Source: Entomortierella parvispora (lineage: Eukaryota > Mortierellomycota > Mortierellomycetes > Mortierellales > Mortierellaceae). From it: a stretch of 64,000 bases of DNA. The notes beneath the pieces were generated by a model. That model did not search any database. It saw only the letters and a list, made by a program, of their open reading frames with translations, and was not told the DNA's origin. Shown here one piece after another: positions 55,166 to 64,000 of this stretch. The first letter of the stretch is position 1. The number at the start of each line of letters is the position of its first letter. The position numbers and the translations under genes are program-made. The DNA lies in assembly GCA_963573315.1 (NCBI GenBank), contig OY752152.1:1657001-1721000 (forward strand). Reading direction: 5' to 3'.

Positions 55166-57863
55166 CTAATCTGCAATAGGTGTTACTTGGGCGGACGCCA
55201 TTGGCATGGCCACATCCTGTGATCGACCGCTATCACTTCCTTGGATGGACGGTGGTAGTACAGTGATTCCCTCGTTCGGGTTGGAGACGACTGTTCCATC
55301 GTCACCCAGATGGTGTGGATGGTGTGCACTCATATACTCCAATGTACAATGATCCACGTTCTTCATCCAAGGATCCTCCATTATATCCTGGATCAAAACT
55401 CTCCTTGAAGGGTCCATCTCCAGGATCCGTGACATGATGGGGCGACTCTCGCGAGGCATCAGCTTTAGCAGCCTCAACTTTCCAGTGCCATCGGGCTTTG
55501 CAAACGCTTGGAAGGATGGATCCTGGTCAGACTTGGGGATCCGCCAAGGGAAACGTCGTAGTGTCATACATAAAAAGATGATACCCATTGACCAGATATC
55601 CGCCAGACGCGGGTCATGTTGGTCGGTCGTGAACAACTCTGGCGCGATATAGGGATCAGACCCAGAGATGCCTATTTCACAGTAACCACATCGTTAGCCA
55701 AAATGTCCCAATCAGACGGCCAACCAAACCACTGCAACAGACCACACACTCTTACCTTTTGCCATCTGAATCTTGTTTTCGAACGGCAATTGGTAGACCA
55801 TGGAACACCCGAAATCAATAATCTTGACGATTCCTCGCTCATTCATCACACAGTTGTCCAACTTCAAATCCCGGTGTGCAACTCCGAGTCCATGCAAGTA
55901 CGCGACACCATCGACAATACCACGGAAACAACACGCAATCTCTTCTCGACCCATCAGTCCGGACATGACGGAAGAAAACAGTTCATACTTTGCAAACTCC
56001 ATCACCTCATAATAGCAGTTTGACTCTTTGACGATATCCATGGTTTCGATGATGTTGGGATGATGAAAAGTCGAGCCAAGGCAGTATTCAGACGTGACCT
56101 TCTTCACATACGAGCGTTCAGACTCATTGGGACGACGTTTTCGGAACTGCTTGATCGCAAACACTTTTTGATCGGACGATCGTGACAAGATCCGAACGGT
56201 TCCACCTGCGCCGCGACCCAAAACTTTTCCTAGTTTGCCATACTTCTTCTTGAGATCCGTCTCGATCGAGTTGCCATGTTGACCTGCAATCCTAGGCGAG
56301 TCCATTACACTAGGGGGTCTTTCACTGCCTCCTGCTGTATGATTTCTTTCCCCAAGGAGACCAGACTTGCGACTCTTCAAGGACGGCGCTGTTGGTCCTC
56401 CAGCAACAGCAGCCGAGGTATTCGATGTTATCTGTGTGGCAGTTGAGTCTGTTGCAGTAGGAAGGATCGCTGGAGAAGCTTGTGGAGAATTGCCCACATT
56501 GAAGAACCGCTTCAGGTCATGGAAAATACCGTGTGATGTCTCGCGAGCTGACTTTCTAGGTGATACCTTGGAGGGGTCGGTATCCCTCTGCCTGAACGAG
56601 CTGACCTGAGAGGGCATTCTTACGGGAGGTGCTGGCGATGGCATATTTCCACCAACAGCAGTAGCATCCACCACCTGCGACGAGGCCATGGCTGGGCCTG
56701 GGGTGGACGGAGCAGCAGTTGAAAGTCGCCGTCCGTCTACGCTCCCTGGAGCCACAGGAGGACGATCCAAAAGCTGTTGTTGAGCGAGACCCTGGGTGAT
56801 ATTCTGCAACTGTGGATTTACATTGTTATCAACTGGTTGGGGCTGAACGAGGCCCGATACAACTGTTTGAGAAGGAAGAGGGGGCTGTTGCAACGTGAAT
56901 GGCTGAAGAGCTGGTAGCACTGAGGCGGCAAGGTAAGGGTTAGAGTTCCGACGTCCGCGCTGGGCCCACTCTTCGATCGAAGATGTGTTGTAATGGTGGT
57001 AGTGATGTCCGTCATCTTCATCATCCGAGTTGTGGCGCGAGGTCTCAACAGAGACTGGGTGCGAGATCAGCACGTCGGTCGTGTCCGAGTTGGTCCTTGA
57101 GAGAAAGTTGTTTTGCAGGTAAGTTGGGGTGGTCAGACTGTTGTTGAAGGAAATAGGCGAGAGACCATGCTGAGGCTGTGGCTGCGGAGGCAAGAAACGG
57201 TGCACATCCATATAGTCTTTTGGGCCGTTGGAGGGGGCGTTGGTGTTCGACTGCGCCATCACAGCGGGGGACTCTGCTCCACTGAGGTCCGAGTCGTCTG
57301 TCAGGTTCCCGTTGGCCCGTTTTGTAGCAACAAGTCGAGTGGCAGCATCCTGTAGAACTTGGTCAATCTCCACGGGTGTCATTGCCCCAACCACCGCCCT
57401 TGACCTCTGACGTGCCCCCATTGTTGGTAACTCGCCCGTAGTAGATCGAAGTGGTCCAGGAATTTGCTCAAGCAAAGGCTCCACAGAGGGGATCTGTCCT
57501 TCTGTCTGCATCTGCTGTTGCTGTTGTTGTTGTGGGGTGGCAGCCTGAGTCCGTACATGTGGAGACGCGTCCTCCTGTGACTGTGAGAGAGCCAGCTCTT
57601 GTCCTTCAAAGGCGTTTGGTGGCGCTGTCGATGGAGCTGCTGGCGGCGTGCTCTCAATAGAGTCATCATCTGCGACAGTAGAGACTATAGCGAGAGGAGA
57701 AATGGGGAGTGTTCGTTTGATCGGGATGCCTAGGGTTGAAACAGAGCTCGGAGTTGTATCATGGCCAGGTCGATGCCCTGCTGCTGCGATCTTGATAGGC
57801 GTAATACCGGGAGCCTGTTGTTGTTGTTGCTGCTGTTGTTGCTGTTGCTGTTGCTGTTGCTGC

Positions 57864-57918
<55 letters not shown>

Positions 57919-58384
57919 GCTGTTGCTGTTGTTGTTGTTGCTGTTGTTGTTGTTGTTGTTGTTGTTGTTGCAGCAGCAGCTGCTGAATATTCGAAGGTTG
58001 TGGCTGCAACAGGACACTGATCTTGTTGCTGTGAATCTGGGGTTCTTGTGCTGGTGGTGGCAAGGACATTGGAGCAGGCGAAACAGGAGAGGGGAGAGAG
58101 AGATGAGATTCTGGCGAGGAAGAGGTGGTCGGGAACTGTGATTGATAACTGCCTTCTCCATGATTCCGGCTATCAAAGAATTGCTCGATGGCGTGGATGT
58201 CTGGAGTGCCAACCTCGGGGGTTGGGTTCTGCAGATTTGCTGTGTCGAGCGGAAGCAGATTGGCAGTCTCGTTGGCATCGGGGATCACAGTTGTCTCTGA
58301 GCCAGCAGGAGAGACGATGCGAGCAAGGAGATGACCCGGGAGCGCCGAGGGCGGAGGGCGATTTGGGATGGTGCTGGTGTCCAT
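55166..58384 (-). CDS. Ser/Thr kinase of the HAL4/HAL5 (NPR1) fungal family with polyQ tract
   Basis: Two minus-strand exons, 55756-58384 and 55166-55671, close in frame to about 1044 aa. The kinase domain covers about residues 712-985: [11 protein letters not shown], lysine in [21 protein letters not shown] in IIDFGCS, and YIAPELF at the exon junction. The insertion after the glycine loop ([22 protein letters not shown]) and the phrase [11 protein letters not shown] resemble Hal5/Sat4/Npr1 kinases, which control plasma-membrane transporters, including potassium uptake. The first 700 residues are disordered and contain 52 consecutive glutamines (57815-57970), with further Q and P runs. Many SP/TP sites suggest phosphorylation. 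It is divergent from LETM1. Confidence 0.85.
57815..57970. repeat. CAA/CAG repeat encoding Q52
   Basis: 52 in-frame CAA or CAG codons on the minus strand (TTG/CTG on plus), with mixed rather than pure codons. It lies inside the kinase gene and is open in several frames, which creates long false open frames of Leu, Cys or Asn. Confidence 0.95.
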
Positions 58385-59498
58385 GGTGGTCGGCGATCTT
58401 TTTCGCTCCGTCGTTGTCTTTCGAGTCTACTCTATGTGGTTCACGATGCGAAGACGAAGAAGAATAGACGGAAGAAAGGAAGGAGGAAGGCAAAGAGCCA
58501 CTCTGCGAGGAATGAACGTCGAGAGCAGAGTGTGAATCAACCGAGTTGAAGAGCAAAAAAAGGGTGGGACGAAGCAATGAAGGAATGAAGGAATGAACGA
58601 ACGAAGGAATGAGTGGGGATGGATGAATGGGATAATGGGATGGGTGGATGCAGGGAATGAATGAACAATGAATGACACGCAGACAGAACGGACAGAACAG
58701 CAGGCAGAACAGACAGAACAGACACAGCACAGAGGCAGACACAGCCAAGAGTGATGATGCTGATAATAATGCTGAGAGAAGAAGAAAAGGGCGAATACCC
58801 GAGACGATTTTTTTTTTCTTCTTTTTTTTTTTCCTTCTCCCTCTCGCGGTGCGATTGTGCGGTCTCATCCTGACTGTGCACACACGTTGTTGGTGCTTGT
58901 TGGTGTGTCTGGGGTCTCTCTCTGTTTGTCTTGCTTGGCCGGGTGGGGTATGCATTTGCATTTTTCGTACTTGCTGTGCTGTCGTTCTTGTTTGTGGGTT
59001 TGTGGGTTTGTAACGTGTGCTCTGTGCTATAATAGTTCGCTCTCTTTTCTCTCTCTCTTCTCTCTCTGTGTCTGCGTCTGCAACATAGAAAAGGGTCCAT
59101 GATGCAAGGCGGCAGGTGGTCTGTGTCCGTGCAACCACTTCCTCCCCCGCCCCAACCGTTTCGTCGATCATCATCCAGAGCCAAAATTAATTCGTCACGT
59201 GCAGACACGTGACCATGGAACAATACGCGCCCCGTAAGCCCGCTCAATTCCCTTTTCCGGGGACAAAGAGTCCCTCCAGGGCGCTGCTGCGTTTTCGTGA
59301 GAAAGGGACGAGAACCCCATGCGCTGATCAGCTCTCTTCTCTTCCCTTCCGTCCATCCCTCCACTCTTACTCCTTCTTCCCTCTCATTCTCATTCTCATT
59401 CTTGCATTCCCTGTATATAATACTACTGCCCTGCCCTGCCCTTGCTCTGTTATTGTTTCCTGTATTTGTGTCCCCTCTTCCTCTTTTTATTCCTTCTA
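58385..59498. promoter_or_regulatory. Divergent promoter region of HAL-type kinase and LETM1
   Basis: About 1.1 kb. Two CACGTG motifs lie close together at 59196 and 59206, and TATATAA at 59414 is about 85 bp before the LETM1 start. The kinase side has GAATGA and CAGAA direct repeats (58570-58740). No gene is evident; the long minus-strand frame here is an artefact of repeats. Confidence 0.55.
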
Positions 59499-62312
59499 AT
59501 GTATCACACCGTCAGACCCTCGGTCAGGGTCGGCATTGCCGCCGCAAGGGACTTGCCAGGTACATTACAAGCTGCCTCCCCTTCCCCCGCAATGCCCCGT
59601 TTTCTGGAGCAGAGAGACTCTCTACCATGCTTGTTGCCACGTTTCATTCGCCACTAACACGACCGTGATTGACTCGATTCTCTGCAGTCGGATCATACAC
59701 CTCTGCACTGCGCATGAATGTGTCCACTCCTTACTACCGTTCTGTCAAGGTCCAGGTCGTGAATATGCGCCGGAACGGACAGGGATTCTCTCAGTCTGGC
59801 GGGTTTCATTCCTCGCCCTTCCCCAGGATCCCAAACTCGCTCCGACTCTTGCGCGCAGGCGAACAGCAGCAGCAGCCCCTTCTTAAATCCACGATTGAAA
59901 AGGAAACCCTGGCCTCGCGCTCTGCCGAGATGGCCAAGGCAAAGGCTGCCAAGGAGGCTAGTGAGGCCGCCAGCGGAATCGCCGGTGAGGGAGCGGTGGT
60001 GCAGCCCAAAAAGACCATGTGGGAGCGCGTCAAGGCCGAGTTGGTCCATTACTGGCACGGCACCAAGCTTCTCGGAAAGGAGATTAAGATCTCGACCAAG
60101 CTGGCGGGACGGTTACTTCACGGCAACAAGTTGACCCGACGCGAACAGAGACAGGCATGTTCTTTTAATGATTTTCTATCGATGGGGTTTTTTTATGTTC
60201 GATGGTCATGTCTTTTTTTTGTTTCTGGCTCGTTGTCAGGAACAATGGCCACTCTTATGAGCCTGTCATCACGATCATCTAACCAAATGACTCTTTTGGT
60301 ATTTGGATTAATAGTTGAGACGTACAACTGGAGACTTGATGCGCTTGGTTCCTTTCTCGGTGTTCCTTATCGTGCCTTTCATGGAGTTGCTTTTGCCCGT
60401 GGCCTTGAAGCTCTTCCCCAACATGTTGCCCTCGACCTTTGAGGACAAGTTTGCGGAGGAAGAAAAGAAGAGAAAGCTTCTCAAGATGCGACTCGAGATG
60501 GCAAAGTTCTTGCAGGAGACCATTGAGGAGTCTGGCATTCCAGGATCATCGCGTGCAGAGGCTGTCAAGGAGTTCGGAGACTTTTTCAGAAAGGTCCGCA
60601 CCACGGGCGAGCAGGCTTCGACCGATGAGCTGATCAGAGTCGCCAAGCTCTTCCACGATGAGCTCACCCTCGACAACTTGTCGCGACCCCAGCTTGTGTC
60701 CATGGCGCGTTACATGAACTTGAATGCCTTTGGAACAGACAACTTTTTGAGATATCAGATCCGTAACAAGATGAACTCGATCAAGCAGGATGACAAGGTA
60801 AAACAAAAAAAGAGGATACAAAAAGAGGATGCTAATCCAAAACGACGACAATTGCGGTTCTTCTTTTCTAGGCAAGCAGCAATTGATGCCTGATTTGATA
60901 CCTCTCTTCATTTTACCCATCTAGTTGATCATGGCTGAAGGAGTCGACTCATTGACGACCAGAGAATTGCAGGCGGCCTGCCAGTCTCGCGGTATTCGCA
61001 CTGGAGGCGTGTCACCGGCCCGTCTCCGCAGTGAGCTTGCTCAGTGGTTGGAACTCAACTTGACGCACGCCATTCCCTCGTCCCTTTTGATCCTGTCTCG
61101 CGCTTTCTCGTTCTCGGATTCGAAGGATCTCGCTACCCCAGTCGAGGCCTTGCAGGCTACCCTGTCTTCGTTACCTGACAGTCTTTTGACCGAGACTGAA
61201 CTTCACGTGTCTGAATTGGAGGGTGCCGCTACGCCTCAACAGAAGCTCGAGGTTTTGGAACAGCAGGAAGAGCTCATTGCTGACGAATTGGCCCAGGAGG
61301 AGAAGGAGGAGAAGGCCCGCAAGGCCCGCAAGGAAGAGGCCAGACTCAAGAAGGAAGCCGAGGAAAAGGAAAAGGAGAAGCAAAAGGCTCAGGAGCAGGA
61401 GGCTGCTGCTGCTGCTGCTGCTGCTGCTCTCCCCAAGGCGCCCTCTGCGCCTTCCGAGGTGCCCATCTTTGACAAATCAGCCCCCCCTGCTGCCGCTACT
61501 GGTGCACCAGCGACCTTGGCCGGTGCTTCGGAGCTGTTGACGGATGCCCAGGTTGCTGCACAGGTCGAAAAGGCTGCTGCGACGGCTGGAACCAAGGAGT
61601 TGCCCCAGGCTGCTGAGGCAGTAGCCCCTGAAGCTGCTATTTCTGAGGAAGAAGAGGACAAGGCCAAGATGACTGAGGAGCAATTGCTGGAGCTTCGCGA
61701 GGCTTTGTGTATCATGTCTTCCCGATCTGCTGTCTTGGAGGAGCGTGAGGAGCTCGAGGATCTCAAGGAGGATCGCATGGAGTACAAGGAGGTAAGAGCG
61801 TCAATTGCTCTTGTTGATCCCTATGTTGCTTACCCGCCTGGACAAATGACTGACATCAATTTATTTATATTTTGGTTCTTTAGGATATTGAGGAGTTGGC
61901 TCAGGTGCAGCGCAAGGAGCACAATGTGTCGAGACGCTTGGGAAGCCGTCTTGAAAAGATGATTGCCAAGCTGGACCAGGAGTTGACGGCTTACGATGCG
62001 GATGTGGGCAACAAGTTGCAGGCCTTCCAGGCCAACGAACGTGGAGAGCTCTCTGTGGCTGACATTGAGGCGGCCCTGAAGGTGATCAAGCACGCCCCCG
62101 ATGCCGATAACATTAAGCAGATTGTCAAGAAGCTGGATGTCGATGGTGATGGTCTTGTTCTTTTGAGTCACATCGTCGAACTGGCGGATCTGGTCGAGGA
62201 GGAGGAGGGTACAGGAGTTTTGGTCGAGGGCAAGAAGGTGCCTAATGTCAATGACAAGGAATCTGAGAAGGATAAGAAGCTGAAGAAGGAGGATGTGGTC
62301 AAGGACGATTAG
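59499..62312 (+). CDS. LETM1: LETM1/Mdm38 mitochondrial inner-membrane cation/proton exchanger
   Basis: Five exons, 59499-59559, 59688-60154, 60315-60797, 60925-61791 and 61884-62312, close in frame to about 768 aa. The N-terminus is arginine-rich without acids, fitting a mitochondrial presequence. LETM1 hallmarks are KLTRREQRQLRRTTGDLMRLVP, the helix LVPFSVFLIVPFMELLLP and the ribosome-binding-type LETM domain (LVSMARYMNLNAFGTDNFLRYQIR, LTTRELQAACQSRGIR). The C-terminal part has a long charged coiled coil, an Ala-rich linker and an EF-hand-like loop (LDVDGDGLV). Intron 2 begins with GC (CAG|GCATGT), the only non-GT donor I needed in the window. Mdm38/LETM1 proteins carry out K+/H+ or Ca2+/H+ exchange and maintain matrix volume. 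Confidence 0.93.
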
Positions 62313-64000
62313 ACTTTTTTTTTTTTGCATGAATCATTCTGTCGCCTTTTTTTGTTTTTCACCTTCCTAAGTATTAATACATACCAATGTACACGATCTT
62401 TATCCTTTACGTCGTTGTTGCTGCAAAGATTTATTTCCTTTATCAAATATCGTCTCTTATACTGTGAAAATAGGTGTACTTCCTTTCGCCTAGCACTTGT
62501 CGACCAGCACCATAAACTGGCAATGAGTGCCTTCCTCTGACTAATTGGTACATGTGAGCTTTACCAGGAGGATGTCGATTATATCCATGAGTTGCGTCCA
62601 AAAGCCGAGGCACTCGTTATTGGCCTCTGAATCATCAAGTCCACCATGATATTGCTGGATCCGGCAGAATTGAGGACCATGTCTTCTTCCTTGTGACCCG
62701 AGTCTTTTTGAAGTCCCGAAATCACCAAGCATGACGATCCATATTTTACGCTGGGCTAATGACACCCTTTTTTCCTTTAAGAGATAGGGAAGCGAGAGAG
62801 AAATAGAAACTGTGTGTGTGTGTGTGAAAGAAAGATGGGTTGATGAGAAAAGAGAGTCCAGAACATTACACAGATCAAGGCACACATTCCAGGTTTACCT
62901 TTTGCAGGCTGCTCATGAACTGAATCAAACGCGTTCCTGTCCAATGTTTACTCAACAATGAGCATGGATGTTTGCGATAACTGTTCGTAGCTTCACCGCC
63001 CATGGGTTTTGAAGGCTGGCTTTCAAGGTGGCTCGATGATTTGGAACGAAGTTCGCGATTCAGGAGGACCCCACAAGGATTCCTCGATCGATTGGTAGAA
63101 TGTGTTGCCCTCGATTGGTGCAGGAATCGAGTAGGAGTTGTTGTTGAAAGACGCTCTGTCACGTCTGCGTCTCGACTCTTCGATCGGCGGTCCAGTTACA
63201 AGGGATCGACCTTGGTATCTCTCCAGAAAAAAAAACAGTCCGATGTTCAGGTCACCTTTTGGACATCAGTCCTCGCAACGAACGCTGTAATGGAATGGGT
63301 GTATTGGTCCACCTGAGTATCAATCTCCGTATGATACACGTTTGCCATCTTTGAATGTTGTACGCGTCATAAAGGGCGGCTTCTTGGTCTACCAGTGAGG
63401 CGGAAGAGGAACACTTCTGATTGAGTGGAACCACGGCAGGTCAAAGAGGATTCTGCACGATTATCAGGATGTGTGATAAGCATGGGCGTGTTTGTTCGCG
63501 AACTCGACTGCAAGAATCGCAAGTACAGGCTCAAAGGTGTGAAATTATCATAGGAGCCACTCGTCAGGACGATAGGTACGGGCCATCATAGTATCTTAAA
63601 GGAATGTATTATTCCTTCATAGCTGTGTGCTCCGTGTGAGTGGAATGGGGATAGACATCTTTGCACGCTGTTGCGATAATGCGCCAGTTTTGGTGTACTG
63701 TGGTTTGCGCAAAAGCATGTTGTGCGGATCAATTTCCTGGACCTATGACGACGTTCTTTGAGTGAGTGGTCTAGAAGGGTCAAAAGATATGAGCAGTGGC
63801 GGAAGGACAGGAATGAAAGCACAGCATGTGAACGGGTCGCTCTTCACAGCTAATGATCCAATGATAAAGAACTAATTGTGCATGTGAATAGAGGCAAGAA
63901 AAAGTTTTGTTTTTGTCAAACCATTCCACGAGAATCTTTTGGACAGGGGGGGGGATATCTCTCGTCTTCGACCATGTCCATGGTCTGTTTCAAGGATCAT
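62313..64000. other. Downstream flank of LETM1, no convincing gene
   Basis: About 1.7 kb to the window end. The first 200 bp are T-rich 3' flank. The remainder has higher complexity, with protein-like fragments on the minus strand between 63023 and 63589 that are broken by stop codons. A gene with several short exons cannot be excluded. Confidence 0.4.
63023..63589 (-). pseudogene. Possible decayed coding relic
   Basis: One minus-strand frame from ATG 63589 to the stop at 63023 reads as protein-like segments (MARTYRPDEWLL, FEPVLAILAVEFANKHAHAY, TTFKDGKRVSYGD, YSGGPIHPFHYSVRCED, FNNNSYSIPAPIEGNTFYQS) separated by seven stops. Several stops could derive from TGG. The stop count is close to random expectation, so this may be coincidence. 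I cannot name a parent gene. Confidence 0.2.

Noticed and set aside
57648-57986. Plus-strand open frame of poly-Cys/poly-Leu
   Set aside because: It is the complement of the CAA/CAG repeat of the kinase gene.
58173-59174. 333-codon minus-strand open frame upstream of the kinase
   Set aside because: It is made of repetitive GAATGA and CAGAA direct repeats and overlaps the kinase start in another frame. There is no domain signal.
1-64000. CRISPR arrays, prokaryotic operons, rRNA genes and viral genes
   Set aside because: No regularly spaced repeats, no rRNA-like sequence and no viral hallmark proteins were seen. All recognisable genes are eukaryotic with spliceosomal introns or belong to the transposon.

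Overview
The window is nuclear DNA of a filamentous fungus. Genes are split by short GT-AG introns (mostly 50-120 bp) and include core eukaryotic and fungal proteins: mitochondrial ATP synthase subunit d, Mrp10, class II fructose-bisphosphate aldolase, LETM1/Mdm38, a WSC cell-wall sensor, an RTA1-like membrane protein, a PCL-type cyclin and a HAL4/HAL5-like kinase. The animal-like KHDC4 gene, the abundance of small exons and the general style suggest an early-diverging lineage such as Mortierellomycotina. That placement is inference from protein style; no marker gene was compared.

Layout. 0-5.4 kb: three minus-strand genes (partial membrane protein, RTA1-like protein, WSC sensor). 5.95-10.83 kb: a complete DNA transposon with 333-bp terminal inverted repeats (TIRs) and a 9-bp target-site duplication. 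It carries a DUF6589 protein and a RecQ-like SF2 helicase in convergent orientation. 11-13 kb: KHDC4-like KH RNA-binding protein. 15-20.2 kb: very large DUF3712-repeat membrane protein. 20.8-25.4 kb: ATP7 divergent from MRP10, then FBA1. 26-39.5 kb: a plus-strand series (two-zinc-ribbon ZNRD2-like protein, GNAT acetyltransferase, FAT1-like acyl-CoA synthetase, ABHD12-like lipase, GATA-finger protein). 40-42.9 kb: PCL-type cyclin on the minus strand. 43-50.6 kb: long gene-free, low-complexity stretch upstream of the cyclin. 50.6-55 kb: two divergent predicted secreted proteins. 55.2-62.3 kb: polyQ HAL-type kinase divergent from LETM1. 62.3-64 kb: no convincing gene.

The most interesting item is the transposon. 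Its two intact genes both start inside the inverted repeats, at mirror-image copies of the same ATG, so the repeats supply an identical promoter and start codon to both genes. A RecQ-like helicase plus DUF6589 protein with long TIRs and a 9-bp duplication resembles what I remember of the AcademH lineage of Academ transposons. The TIRs also carry CACGTGA motifs of a type found upstream of several host genes here.

Exon coordinates were worked out by hand from splice signals, reading-frame continuity and protein-family similarity. Every multi-exon model given closes in frame, but no transcript or database evidence was available.
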